Source: Parvicella sp964387945 (GTDB taxonomy: Bacteria > Bacteroidota > Bacteroidia > Flavobacteriales_D > Parvicellaceae). From it: DNA of 64,000 nucleotides. The notes under the pieces were generated by a model, which did not search any database, was not told the origin of the DNA, and saw only the letters and a list, made by a program, of their open reading frames with translations. Where the stretch lies: positions 3,639 through 67,638 of the forward strand of contig CAYLYX010000015.1 in the NCBI GenBank assembly GCA_964387945.1. The letters are read 5' to 3'. Below, piece by piece: positions 24,688-33,360 of the stretch. The first letter of the stretch is position 1. Each line of letters starts with the position of its first letter. The position numbers and the translations under genes were made by a program.

Positions 24688-25395
24688 ATGGAAAAGAAAA
24701 ATGTTAAGAAAATAGTTAGCAGCATCTTCGTGATGCTGTTTTTTTTAGGATCAGTTAATGCTCAGGATTGTGCCACGTTTATGCCTATGGAAGAGGGGTA
24801 TAAATGGGAAATAACGAATTTCAATAAGAAGGGTAAGGAGCAGAGCAAAGTAACGCACACCATTGAATCGGCTTCAGTAGCAGATGGAGTTACCTCTGCT
24901 GTGATCAATATGGTTTCTACCGATGGAAAGGACGAGCATGAGACCACTTATTCGTTCACATGTGATGGAAGTACCTTCAAGATGAGCATGGATATTTTCC
25001 TTCCAGAGGAAACGATGGAACAAATGCAGAACATGGAGTCCATGGAAGTCGAAATGGATATGGATGATATGGAGTTCCCAACAAAGCTTGAGGTAGGACA
25101 AGAATTGACCGATGCTACGATGACCATGGAAGCTAAGATGAATGGAATCAAAGTGATGGGCACTACCGTTACCATCAAAGAAAGAAAAGTAGTGAGTAAA
25201 GAGAGTATTACTACTTCGGCAGGAACGTTTGAGTGCTATAAGATCGAACAGATTTCGGCAATGAAAATGGGATTCATGGATCGTGAATTTAAAAGTGTTT
25301 CTTACTTTGCAGAAGGTGTGGGAGTTGTTCGTTCGGAGAGTTATGACAAGAAAGGAAACCTTGAGTCGTACTCAGAAATAACGCAGATTTTCTAA
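24688..25395 (+). CDS. secreted DUF3108-like protein
   Basis: 235 residues with a signal peptide (cleavage near GSVNAQ/D). The mature part is beta-rich: FMPMEEGYKWEITNFNKKGK at the start, VVSKESITTSAGTFECYKIE in the middle, and VSYFAEGVGVVRSESYDKKG near the end. This arrangement is that of DUF3108-type proteins. A Met- and acid-rich loop (EVEMDMDDMEF, about residues 117-127) is unusual and could bind metal, which is a guess. Its function is unknown. Confidence 0.7.
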   Translation: MEKKNVKKIVSSIFVMLFFLGSVNAQDCATFMPMEEGYKWEITNFNKKGKEQSKVTHTIESASVADGVTSAVINMVSTDGKDEHETTYSFTCDGSTFKMSMDIFLPEETMEQMQNMESMEVEMDMDDMEFPTKLEVGQELTDATMTMEAKMNGIKVMGTTVTIKERKVVSKESITTSAGTFECYKIEQISAMKMGFMDREFKSVSYFAEGVGVVRSESYDKKGNLESYSEITQIF

Positions 25396-25396
25396 A

Positions 25397-26104
25397 TTGT
25401 TTCGCTACAAGCAGTTTGTAATTGACGATACCCACAGTGCCATGAAGGTAGGTACCGATGGCACCATGCTGGGCTGTTGGGCAGATGTTGGATCCGCAGG
25501 CACTATTTTGGATATTGGGTGTGGGTCAGGTGTACTTTCTATAATTTGTGCCCAGAAGAATTCAAACGCGTCCATCGTGGGGATAGACATCGAAGAGGGT
25601 GCAGTGTTAGACGCCAGACAGAACGTTGATGCACTGCAAGAATCTTGGCGTTCACGAATAGCCATTCTTCAAACACGCTTACAGGATTTTCAATCAGATC
25701 ATGCTTTCGATGTAATTATTTCCAATCCACCATTTTTTGAAAACAGCCAGTTTTCTCCAGATGACACCAGAAACTTTGCGCGTCATACCAATTCATTACA
25801 CTATTCAGAAATACTGAAGTTTGCCCAGCAGAACCTTACGGAAAAGGGTAAGATTTTTCTGGTATTGCCTTATGAGAATGGGAAGACCTCAGTAGAAGTA
25901 GCTGCAGAGTTAGATTTCTACCCCAAGAGAATGTGTAGTGTTCACCCGGTTCCACAAAAACCTCCGCATCGTTTATTGTTGGAATTCTGCAAAGAGAAAG
26001 TGACCTGCAAAGAAACTTCTTTGACGATAGAAACAGGCTTAGCACGTCATGACTATACCGAAGAATACAAAGCCTTGGGTAAAGACTTTTACCTTTACTT
26101 CTAA
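25397..26104 (+). CDS. trmN: tRNA1(Val) (adenine(37)-N6)-methyltransferase
   Basis: 235 residues. It methylates A37 of one tRNA-Val in the family reference (E. coli YfiC/TrmN). The family head FRYKQFVIDDTHSAMKVGTD, the SAM-binding LDIGCGSGVLSI, and the N6-adenine catalytic motif SNPPFFEN are all present. The start is a TTG one base after the previous stop. It is preferred because the conserved FRYKQF begins at the next codon and the nearest ATG would delete it. It is probably co-transcribed with the DUF3108-like gene. Confidence 0.92.
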   Translation: MFRYKQFVIDDTHSAMKVGTDGTMLGCWADVGSAGTILDIGCGSGVLSIICAQKNSNASIVGIDIEEGAVLDARQNVDALQESWRSRIAILQTRLQDFQSDHAFDVIISNPPFFENSQFSPDDTRNFARHTNSLHYSEILKFAQQNLTEKGKIFLVLPYENGKTSVEVAAELDFYPKRMCSVHPVPQKPPHRLLLEFCKEKVTCKETSLTIETGLARHDYTEEYKALGKDFYLYF

Positions 26105-26129
26105 TTTACCGACCGTTCGTTCGATAACC

Positions 26130-26161
26130 TTTGCAAAGAACGTCTGATTGCGTTAACTTTG
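26130..26161 (+). promoter_or_regulatory. promoter TTTG-N20-TAACTTTG upstream of the mutL unit
   Basis: TTTG at 26130-26133 and TAACTTTG at 26154-26161 match the consensus. The box lies inside what would be an N-terminal extension of the next gene, so it fixes the start of that gene at 26179. Confidence 0.6.
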
Positions 26162-26178
26162 TACATGTAATTTTAAGT

Positions 26179-26493
26179 ATGAAATTTCCAAGTTTTACTA
26201 AAATAAACAGAAACCGACAGTTCCATTACACGCCCATGTATTATGATGCGGAGAAAGAGGAGTTAGACAAGCGTGTGCAAATGGCAAAGGTAAAGTATGG
26301 TATTGAGGAGGGCGATGAAGAACTCAAGCGTCAGTTGAGAATGAAAGATCAGTTTAGGGAAAGCCGATCTGCGATGGATTCTTTCAAGCGTTGGAACAGT
26401 TCGATACGTTTATTGGTGATTCTTGGAATTGTGATCTACTTGGCATACATCGTTTTTGCCAACCTGGATGGCTTCCTTGGGAAAATCCTTTAA
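26179..26493 (+). CDS. small tail-anchored-like membrane protein ahead of mutL
   Basis: 104 residues from the ATG at 26179. A basic head (MKFPSFTKINRNRQFHYTPM) leads to a charged helical region (YYDAEKEELDKRVQMAKVKY, then GDEELKRQLRMKDQFRESRS) and one membrane helix near the C-terminus (about 77-97, RLLVILGIVIYLAYIVFANL). Similar proteins of about 100 residues are common before mutL in Flavobacteriia, but no function is known to me. mutL starts 23 bases after its stop. Confidence 0.8.
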   Translation: MKFPSFTKINRNRQFHYTPMYYDAEKEELDKRVQMAKVKYGIEEGDEELKRQLRMKDQFRESRSAMDSFKRWNSSIRLLVILGIVIYLAYIVFANLDGFLGKIL

Positions 26494-26516
26494 CTTCGCG
26501 TTTTCAACCTTGGAAC

Positions 26517-28382
26517 ATGCCGGATATCGTTAAACTTTTATCGGACAACATTGCTAATCAAATTGCTGCTGGAGAAGTTGTGCAGCGACCTGCTTCAGCG
26601 ATTAAGGAATTGCTTGAAAATGCAATTGATTCTGGAGCTACCAAGGTAGATGTGGTGATCAAAGATGCGGGCAAAACCTTGATGCAGGTCATTGATAATG
26701 GATGTGGAATGACCGAAACCGATGCTAGAATGGCGTTTGAACGACATGCCACCTCAAAGATATCGACCACAGAAGACCTCTTCAATATCAGAACCAAAGG
26801 TTTTAGGGGAGAAGCATTGGCATCCATTGCGGCTGTTGCTCAGGTAGAACTCAAAACCAGACAACACGATGTAGAACTCGGTACTTCTATCAAAATAGAA
26901 GGAAGTAAAGTCATCGAACAAACCCACGTGAGTTGTCCAGCTGGGGCTAATTTCATGGTTAAGAACCTTTTCTTTAATGTTCCCGCCAGAAGAAACTTTT
27001 TAAAGTCAAATGCTGTTGAAACAAGGCATATCATAGATGAGATTGAGCGAGTAGCTTTGGCATATCCAGATGTTCATTTTACGTTTCACAATAACGGATC
27101 AGAGGTATTTAATTTGCCTCCTGGGAATCACCGTCAGCGGATTGTTGGGATTTTTGGTAAGCGATACAATGAAAGATTAGTGCCCATTGACGAGACCACG
27201 ACCATTGTAAAATTGTCAGGTTATGTCATCAAGCCAGAGTTTTGTAAGCGGACCAGAGGGGAACAGTTCTTCTTTGTGAATAATAGGTTTATCAAGAACC
27301 ATTATCTCAACAATGCTGTGAACCGTGCGTACGATCAGCTCTTGAATAAGGATCAGTTTGCCTCCTATTTTATTTTTATGGAGCTTGATCCCAAAACCAT
27401 TGACATCAACATTCATCCCACAAAGACAGAGGTGAAGTTTGAAGATGATAAATCAATGTACGCGATAATCAATAGTGCAGTGAGAAACTCATTGGGTAAG
27501 TTTAACATCGCGCCAACCATTGATTTTAATCAGGAGAACTCATTCGATGTTCCTCCAATTCCAAAAGATAAAGTGATCATTGAACCCAGAGTGAACATTG
27601 ACCCTACGTTTAATCCGTTTAAGGAAAGTAAGGGTTCATCGTCTGGTGGTAGCGCCCCAAAGTCGAGTAACAACTTCCGGATTCGTCAGTCTGCACAGGA
27701 AATCGAAGCCAACCTTGAGTTATTGGCAGGTACAAGCAATGAAGCCAATCAGCTCAAGATGACTGACAATATTTCAGAAGAAGGTCATTTGGAACGAAAT
27801 TCGACAGGTAAACTTACATACGGAGCAGAGAAAACTTCTCAGTTACACGGAAAATACATCTTGACGCAGGTGAAGCGAAGTTTGATCATTATTGATCAGC
27901 ACCGTGCCCATCGTCAGGTGTTGTTTGAGCGCTTTAGAGGAATGATGACAAGCGGAGAGGTGATGACGCAACGTTTGCTATTTCCTCAAATGGTGGAGTT
28001 GCAGACGGGAGATTATGCCGTGATGATGGAATTGCTGCCAGAAGTAAAAGCTTTGGGCTTCGATGTAGAGAGTTTAGGTGCAAATACCATTACGGTAAAC
28101 GGAGTGCCTGTAGGGATGGAAGAAGATGATCTGTCAAAAGTGGTGGAGATGTTTGTAGAGCAGTGTAAGGACAATGCTTCGTTGAAGGAAAAAGGGAAGG
28201 ACAACATGGCTTGGAGTTTGGCAAGGAGTGGAAGCATTAAAAGTGGAAAACAATTGACGCTAGAAGAAATGAGCACGTTGATTGATGAGTTGTTTGGATG
28301 TGAAAGTAGCGAATACGATTTTAAAGGAAACAAGATCGTAGTAAGAATGGAAGAGACAGAAATAGATGAAAAATTTGCGTGA
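26517..28382 (+). CDS. mutL: DNA mismatch repair protein MutL
   Basis: 621 residues from the ATG at 26517. The GHKL ATPase motifs are intact: ELLENAIDSGA (Glu34, Asn35), VIDNGCGM (Asp60) and TKGFRGEALASI (93-104). A variable linker (about 340-460) leads to the dimerisation domain. The endonuclease motif of many MutL proteins, DQHA(x)2E(x)4E, is degenerate here: DQHRAHRQVLFE keeps the first three residues and the last Glu but has Arg in place of the metal-binding first Glu. The end motif is YDFKGNKI rather than CPHGRP. Nicking by MutL is therefore doubtful. Its stop overlaps the next ATG (TGATG). Confidence 0.97.
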   Translation: MPDIVKLLSDNIANQIAAGEVVQRPASAIKELLENAIDSGATKVDVVIKDAGKTLMQVIDNGCGMTETDARMAFERHATSKISTTEDLFNIRTKGFRGEALASIAAVAQVELKTRQHDVELGTSIKIEGSKVIEQTHVSCPAGANFMVKNLFFNVPARRNFLKSNAVETRHIIDEIERVALAYPDVHFTFHNNGSEVFNLPPGNHRQRIVGIFGKRYNERLVPIDETTTIVKLSGYVIKPEFCKRTRGEQFFFVNNRFIKNHYLNNAVNRAYDQLLNKDQFASYFIFMELDPKTIDINIHPTKTEVKFEDDKSMYAIINSAVRNSLGKFNIAPTIDFNQENSFDVPPIPKDKVIIEPRVNIDPTFNPFKESKGSSSGGSAPKSSNNFRIRQSAQEIEANLELLAGTSNEANQLKMTDNISEEGHLERNSTGKLTYGAEKTSQLHGKYILTQVKRSLIIIDQHRAHRQVLFERFRGMMTSGEVMTQRLLFPQMVELQTGDYAVMMELLPEVKALGFDVESLGANTITVNGVPVGMEEDDLSKVVEMFVEQCKDNASLKEKGKDNMAWSLARSGSIKSGKQLTLEEMSTLIDELFGCESSEYDFKGNKIVVRMEETEIDEKFA

Positions 28383-29098
28383 TGTTTGATCAGTTGTTTA
28401 GAAATATGACACCGGTGGTGAAGAACTTGTTCTTCATTAACCTTATTGTTTTTGTAGCGGTATGGCTGGCAAGCTTCAAAGGTATTGATCTGGCTGGTTA
28501 TCTGGCGTTGCATCATTATAATTCAGAAGGGTTTTTCCCGTTTCAGTATGTCACTTCCATGTTTTTGCATACGGACCTCTTTCACATTTTTGCCAATATG
28601 CTGGGACTCATCTCTTTTGGTACTAGTCTCGAACGGTTTATTGGAGCCAAAAGAATGCTCATCCTTTACTTGGTGTCTGGACTTGTAGGTAATTTGTTTT
28701 ACCATGGATTTCATATGGCGGAGCTATGGTTTGTTGGTGAGAATGTTTTCAATGGTACACTAGACTATAAAGACTTTATTTATCCACTGAATAGTTTGGA
28801 AAATAAAGAACTAGTTTCTCGAATCGTGGTTTCAAAAGCCCTCGGAGCCTCTGGTGCTGTGTTTGGTATTTTTGCTGGCGTTTTTCGCTACTTTCCGAAT
28901 ACGGAAGTTATGCTTTTGTTCCCTCCTATACCCTTAAAGATCAAATGGTTGTTTATCGTCCTAATGGTGGGTTCGGTGGTCTTGTCCGTTTTCCCATTCA
29001 TGATGCAGGGAATTGCACACATGGCGCATTTCGGAGGTGGTTTGGCTGGACTTCTTTTGGTCGAAATATGGCAAAAGGATAAAACTAGATTTTACTAA
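28382..29098 (+). CDS. rhomboid family intramembrane serine protease (first of a tandem pair)
   Basis: 238 residues from the ATG at 28382, which shares one base with the mutL stop. Six or more membrane helices. HIFANMLGLISFG gives the second-helix His/Asn, GASGAVFGIFAG the catalytic serine, and GIAHMAHFGGGLAG the catalytic histidine, so an active protease is expected. A second rhomboid gene follows with a TAATG overlap. Substrates are single-pass membrane proteins in general; those of this pair are unknown. Confidence 0.93.
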   Translation: MFDQLFRNMTPVVKNLFFINLIVFVAVWLASFKGIDLAGYLALHHYNSEGFFPFQYVTSMFLHTDLFHIFANMLGLISFGTSLERFIGAKRMLILYLVSGLVGNLFYHGFHMAELWFVGENVFNGTLDYKDFIYPLNSLENKELVSRIVVSKALGASGAVFGIFAGVFRYFPNTEVMLLFPPIPLKIKWLFIVLMVGSVVLSVFPFMMQGIAHMAHFGGGLAGLLLVEIWQKDKTRFY

Positions 29099-30000
29099 TG
29101 AGTTCGGTTCTTGATAGTATTAAATATCAATTTCGTCAAGGGGGAATGTACCTCACCCTGCTTTATATTAACGTAGGGGTGTTTTTGCTGTTTTCGATCC
29201 TGCTAATGGTTTCCAACTTAATGCTCGATCCGCGGATTTATGAGGTTCCAAAGTCATTTCTGTCAGTGAACACAGATTTGAATTTCATTCTCTACAGACC
29301 TTGGACGTTGCTTACGAATTGTTTTGTGCAGGTAGACTTTTTCCACTTGCTGTCAAACATGTTATACCTCTTTTTTTTAGGAGGAATGCTCGAACAGTAC
29401 CTGGGCAAAAAGAAGATTTTGTCGTTATACCTGATGGGAGGTTTGGTAGGAACAATTATTCAAATTGCTTCGAAGAATGCATTCCCTCTGTTCGCTTCAA
29501 TGCCGGATTACTATATCATTGGCGCATCAGGAGCTGTGTTTGCCGTAGCCGTTGGTTTGATTACGTATAATCCGAAACTGGAGGTTCGGTTGTTTGGAAT
29601 CATTCCAGCCAAACTGATTTACATTGTGGGTTTACTATTTGCACTCGAGTTCTTGAAGCTAAGCAAGGTAGACGGAGTTGCCCATTTTGCACATGTCGGA
29701 GGTGGATTACTCGGGTTTGTTAGTATGTATTACTACAGAAAAGGAACAGATATTTTGCGATGGTTGGATAATTTGCAAGGAATTTTTTCGGGCAATAGAT
29801 CGAGAAAACCACGAATGAAAGTCAAGTATTCTAAGTTTAGAGAAGAAAAGAAAGAAAAAAAACCACCACGTAACGATTACGATTACAATGCGTCAAAAGC
29901 GGCTCAACAAGAACGCTTAGATAAAATCCTAGACAAGATCAAGTACAAAGGTTATGACGGGCTTACCAAAGAAGAAAAGGAATTTTTGAATCGGTTCTAG
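29098..30000 (+). CDS. rhomboid family intramembrane serine protease with C-terminal cytoplasmic tail
   Basis: 300 residues. HLLSNMLYLFFLGG, IIGASGAVFAVAVG and GVAHFAHVGGGLLG supply His/Asn, the nucleophilic Ser and the catalytic His. A basic tail of about 85 residues follows the last helix (RSRKPRMKVKYSKF, later ERLDKILDKIKYKGYDGLTK), a short element repeated at the end of many Bacteroidota rhomboids. Its ATG overlaps the stop of the previous rhomboid, so the two are translated together and may form a heteromer or have shared substrates. Confidence 0.93.
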   Translation: MSSVLDSIKYQFRQGGMYLTLLYINVGVFLLFSILLMVSNLMLDPRIYEVPKSFLSVNTDLNFILYRPWTLLTNCFVQVDFFHLLSNMLYLFFLGGMLEQYLGKKKILSLYLMGGLVGTIIQIASKNAFPLFASMPDYYIIGASGAVFAVAVGLITYNPKLEVRLFGIIPAKLIYIVGLLFALEFLKLSKVDGVAHFAHVGGGLLGFVSMYYYRKGTDILRWLDNLQGIFSGNRSRKPRMKVKYSKFREEKKEKKPPRNDYDYNASKAAQQERLDKILDKIKYKGYDGLTKEEKEFLNRF

Positions 30001-30092
30001 TTCAGAAGATTGTTGTGTAGAGGAGCAGAAAAAAGTAATCTTACGAATATTTTGTGTGAAACTTCAAACGGCAAAAAACTTATCTTCGCTGT

Positions 30093-31244
30093 GTGATAGG
30101 GTATCTGGTTACGACATTCAAAAAACAAAATGGCTTCAATAAGCTGGTGCTTTTGATGAACTATTTAGCAATCATCGCTTTGCTGATTAGTTATACTGCT
30201 CCGTTCATCAACCCAACGTTTTCTATCTTTTTTGCCTACATGGGATTAGCTTATCCAGTTCTGGCAGCCGTTAATCTGTTATTTGTCATTTATTGGATTC
30301 TTTGGAGAAAACATGTGTTTTTGTATTCATCTGTCGCGCTGATGTTGGGACTATTGTCCTTCAGCCGAGTTTTCCAAATGACCTTTTATCAGCCCGATTC
30401 AGACCATGACAGTACCATTGAAGTAATGAGTTTTAATGTCCGTTTGTTTGATTTATACAATTGGTCGGGTAACTTGGAGAGTAAGGATAGAATACAGGAA
30501 TTCATTAAACAGGAGGATGTAGATGTGGTCTGTTTTCAGGAGTATTATAGAGGAGTTGGAGTACATTTTTCAGTGCGTGAATTCATGGAGAATGAAGTAG
30601 GGTATGCTTACTGTTTTGAGCACATCACCACATCTGCAAAAGAAAAGAATGGCATTGATAATAACCTGTTCGGTTCGGCTATCTTTTCAAAATATCCCTT
30701 CATAGATTCCGGTTTTGTGACGTTTGAGAACGATGAGAATAATCACATTTCCTGGGTGGATATTGTAAAAAATGAGGATACGCTAAGAATAATCAATGCG
30801 CACATTGGTTCGATGAGGTTGCAGAACGCAGATTATCAGTTAATCGGTGGAAATGACAACAAAAAGTGGAAGAAAGAGGAGCAGTTGAAACAGGATATTT
30901 TCACCCGAATGACGCGAGCATTTTATCGTAGAGAGGAGCAACTAGGCGTGTTAAAGACCTTTCTTGAAGAGTCGCCTCATCGAGTAGTGGTGTGCGTGGA
31001 TTTGAACGATACACCCAATTCTTATGCCTACAATCAGATGGTTACCGAACTGAGAGATGCTTTCATGGTTTCTGGATGGGGGATAGGAAGTACCTATGTG
31101 GGTGAGAATGTTTTTAACCGTATCCTTCCCATCAATCGGATTGATTATATTTTTCATAGTGAAGGAATTGACTCCAGAAACTTCACAACACATAGCGAAA
31201 AACTCTCGGATCATAAAGCGATTTCGTGTGAGGTTTGGTTTTAA
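30093..31244 (+). CDS. membrane-anchored endonuclease/exonuclease/phosphatase family protein
   Basis: 383 residues from a GTG start. Two or three N-terminal membrane helices (about 22-100) precede a catalytic domain of the EEP fold: IEVMSFNVRLFDLYNW, VVCFQEYYRG, VVVCVDLNDTPNSYAYNQM, RIDYIFHSEG and LSDHKAIS are the standard metal and catalytic blocks. Membrane-linked EEP proteins of this kind are common in Bacteroidota and the substrate (nucleic acid, phosphoinositide or other phosphodiester) is not predictable. The GTG is chosen because the first membrane helix follows closely; a start at the internal MNYLAII would still leave the helices. Confidence 0.85.
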   Translation: MIGYLVTTFKKQNGFNKLVLLMNYLAIIALLISYTAPFINPTFSIFFAYMGLAYPVLAAVNLLFVIYWILWRKHVFLYSSVALMLGLLSFSRVFQMTFYQPDSDHDSTIEVMSFNVRLFDLYNWSGNLESKDRIQEFIKQEDVDVVCFQEYYRGVGVHFSVREFMENEVGYAYCFEHITTSAKEKNGIDNNLFGSAIFSKYPFIDSGFVTFENDENNHISWVDIVKNEDTLRIINAHIGSMRLQNADYQLIGGNDNKKWKKEEQLKQDIFTRMTRAFYRREEQLGVLKTFLEESPHRVVVCVDLNDTPNSYAYNQMVTELRDAFMVSGWGIGSTYVGENVFNRILPINRIDYIFHSEGIDSRNFTTHSEKLSDHKAISCEVWF

Positions 31245-31942
31245 CCTATCCCAAAAATACAAGGGCGCTTGTGTAAGTTTGGCAAGTTCTTTTTCCATTG
31301 CTGAATATTGAGGGTTCGAATGAATTCGCTCTCTAGCGTAATATCAGCGGCAATGCAAAGTTTTGTTTCAGGATGCAAGGTGTTCAGCAAATCTTCCAGA
31401 AACTGCTGGTTTCGAAAAGGTGTTTCCATAAAGAGCTGCGTGGTTCCTTTTTTTGCATCCGACTCCAAAGCTCTTATTTCATGCTTGCGCTTGGATTTAT
31501 CTCGTGTGAGATAGCCGTTGAACTTAAACGATTGTCCATTAAAACCACTTCCCATCAACGCCATGAGTATGGAATTGGGTCCCACATGCGGAACAACTCT
31601 AATCTCTTTTTGATGAGCCAGAGCCACCAACTGACTTCCTGGATCGGCAACAGCCGGACAACCCGCTTCTGAAATAATGCCTACGTCATGACCTTCGAGA
31701 CAAGGAACCAGAAAACCATTGATTTCTTCGGGTTGCGTATGCTTGTTGAGCTCAAAGAAGTCAATGCTGTCAATATCCACCTCTCTACTGATCTTCTTCA
31801 GGTACCTTCGCGTTGTTTTGATATTTTCCACAACCAAGTACCTGAATTCGATGATATGTTGGAGGACATCCTGTGGAATAACAGTGCTTAATTCGCTGTC
31901 TCCAAGCGTCATTGGAAGTAGATAGAGTTGACCTTTTTTCAT
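31241..31942 (-). CDS. RsmI-like SAM-dependent methyltransferase (tetrapyrrole methylase fold)
   Basis: 233 residues. The motif GIISEAGCPAVADPGSQLVALAH and RVVPHVGPNSILMALMGSGF are those of the RsmI family, which 2'-O-methylates C1402 of 16S rRNA. The protein is shorter than E. coli RsmI and starts with the Bacteroidota form MKKGQLYLLPMTLGDSEL, so it may be a distinct subfamily with another target. It overlaps the stop of the convergent EEP gene by four bases. Confidence 0.85.
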   Translation of the reverse strand: MKKGQLYLLPMTLGDSELSTVIPQDVLQHIIEFRYLVVENIKTTRRYLKKISREVDIDSIDFFELNKHTQPEEINGFLVPCLEGHDVGIISEAGCPAVADPGSQLVALAHQKEIRVVPHVGPNSILMALMGSGFNGQSFKFNGYLTRDKSKRKHEIRALESDAKKGTTQLFMETPFRNQQFLEDLLNTLHPETKLCIAADITLESEFIRTLNIQQWKKNLPNLHKRPCIFGIG

Positions 31943-31992
31943 GACCTAAAGGTAAAATCAAAACATTTTAATCAATAATTTATAGCAAAGTA

Positions 31993-32021
31993 TTTGTCAG
32001 AACAATTTTAGAATACATTTG
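31993..32021 (+). promoter_or_regulatory. promoter TTTG-N17-TACATTTG for the RMD1/DUF155 gene
   Basis: TTTG at 31993-31996 and TACATTTG at 32014-32021 with 17 bases between them. The ATG at 32039 follows after 17 bases, a short leader. Confidence 0.65.
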
Positions 32022-32038
32022 CGCCATATTTTTTTGCC

Positions 32039-32809
32039 ATGAAAGCCATTGCTTACCACCTCGACCGAAGAATCAACATTTCCAAGCATTTGGAGATGGA
32101 TGGGTATACCATCTTGAAAAGAGATCGGTATTTTGTATTGCTTGAACAAGCGCACCAGAAAACCGTTTACCTGAAAGATTATGGTAGTGTAGTTTTTGTG
32201 GGGTGGAGTGAGGCAGAGACGAAATCCTTTTTAAGGGATCAGTTTTCTATTAATGGTGTGAGCAATTTGAACTCCGAAGAATTTGATGTGGAGCAGTCTG
32301 AGTTGTTGAATCATCAAGTGAATTTCGACAATATAGTTGTCCCCGAACTTACCACTGAGATTATTCATATTATCAGCCTAAACTTAGCGCAATCGGTTGT
32401 ACTGTCGCACTATCAGGAGTTGGCAGATGATATCTTATCTGTGTCGTCAAAGGTGTCTAACGAACTGAAGGAAGGCGGGAAAGTCTCTATTGGAAGAAAG
32501 GACCTTAGAAAATTGTTGGGGCGAGCCATCGTTTTGAAGAATTCGGTGGCGGAGAACCTGTATATTTTTGAAACGCCTGAATTTGCGAGTAACATTGAGG
32601 AACTAACGCAAATGGATACTGACCTCAACGAGAACTTAGATATTCTGAATCGATTTCGAAGTCTTCAGCACAACTTGAGTACGATTACAGATTCGTTATC
32701 TTTCCTAATGGATATTTTGCAACACAAGCACAGTTCGATTCTGGAATGGATTATTATTATACTGATCTTGATTGAAGTCGTTCAGGTACTGTTTGAGAAG
32801 GTTTTTTAG
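32039..32809 (+). CDS. RMD1/YagE family protein (DUF155)
   Basis: 256 residues. Soluble N-terminal part with KAIAYHLDRRINISKHLEMD and VVFVGWSEAETKSFLRD, a long helical middle (about 105-215), and a C-terminal membrane helix in SSILEWIIIILILIEVVQVL, the classic end of the RMD1/DUF155 family (Rmd1, Rmd8, YagE). Yeast members act at the mitochondrial inner membrane; bacterial function is unknown. It is a single-gene unit with its own promoter. Confidence 0.88.
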   Translation: MKAIAYHLDRRINISKHLEMDGYTILKRDRYFVLLEQAHQKTVYLKDYGSVVFVGWSEAETKSFLRDQFSINGVSNLNSEEFDVEQSELLNHQVNFDNIVVPELTTEIIHIISLNLAQSVVLSHYQELADDILSVSSKVSNELKEGGKVSIGRKDLRKLLGRAIVLKNSVAENLYIFETPEFASNIEELTQMDTDLNENLDILNRFRSLQHNLSTITDSLSFLMDILQHKHSSILEWIIIILILIEVVQVLFEKVF

Positions 32810-32852
32810 TTTTTGTGATAGACTCCTACAATCAAATGAGGACAAATCAATT

Positions 32853-32889
32853 AATTCCCCCGTTTGGACGGGGCTAGGGGGAGGAATGA
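32853..32889. repeat. dispersed palindromic repeat of the CTAGGGGGAGGA type
   Basis: A G/C-block palindrome (AATTCCCCCG, then CGGGGCTAGGGGGAGGAAT) stands out in AT-rich intergenic DNA just beyond the DUF155 gene. Elements ending CTAGGGGGAGGA are, from memory, scattered widely in Flavobacteriales genomes. Only one copy is seen here. Confidence 0.4.
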
Positions 32890-33348
32890 TTAACTCAAGT
32901 ACTTTTCGATAATCCTATCCGTTGCCTGGTCTAACATCTCAAATACGTTTCTAAAACCGTCCTCACCACCATAATAAGGATCTGGGACATTAGTGTTTTT
33001 TCCAGCGTCCAATTCATTCATGATCATAATTACTTTTTGAGCCTCTTCCTCAGACTGCGTCATGCTTAGCACATTGTTGTAATTGGAACTATCCATCACG
33101 TAAATGAGGTCATAGTGCTCAATGTCTTGTCTTTTGATTTGACGAGATCGTTGGTAGGAAATGTCAATGCCGTTGCGCAATGCAATCTCCATCGATCGAC
33201 TATCCGGTAGTTCTCCATTGTGGTAGCCGTTGGTTCCAGCCGAATCAATTTGAGCGGTAAGTCCTTGTTGATCGACTTTATGTTGAAGTATTCCGTGTGC
33301 CAATGGAGAGCGACAAATGTTCCCCAAACAAACCATTAGTATTTTCAT
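32890..33348 (-). CDS. low molecular weight protein-tyrosine phosphatase
   Basis: 152 residues. The P-loop VCLGNICRSP (Cys7, Arg13) and the general-acid loop VPDPYYGGEDGF define the family, which removes phosphate from tyrosine or arginine residues. In bacteria it often serves polysaccharide export or arginine phosphorylation. No tyrosine kinase or capsule gene is nearby. It is encoded downstream of pckA, after the pckA terminator. Confidence 0.95.
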   Translation of the reverse strand: MKILMVCLGNICRSPLAHGILQHKVDQQGLTAQIDSAGTNGYHNGELPDSRSMEIALRNGIDISYQRSRQIKRQDIEHYDLIYVMDSSNYNNVLSMTQSEEEAQKVIMIMNELDAGKNTNVPDPYYGGEDGFRNVFEMLDQATDRIIEKYLS

Positions 33349-33360
33349 AATAAAAGGAAT

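Noticed and set aside
26391..26516. Extended start of MutL
   Set aside because: It would overlap the upstream small gene by about 100 bases, while the ATG at 26517 gives the standard MutL N-terminus.
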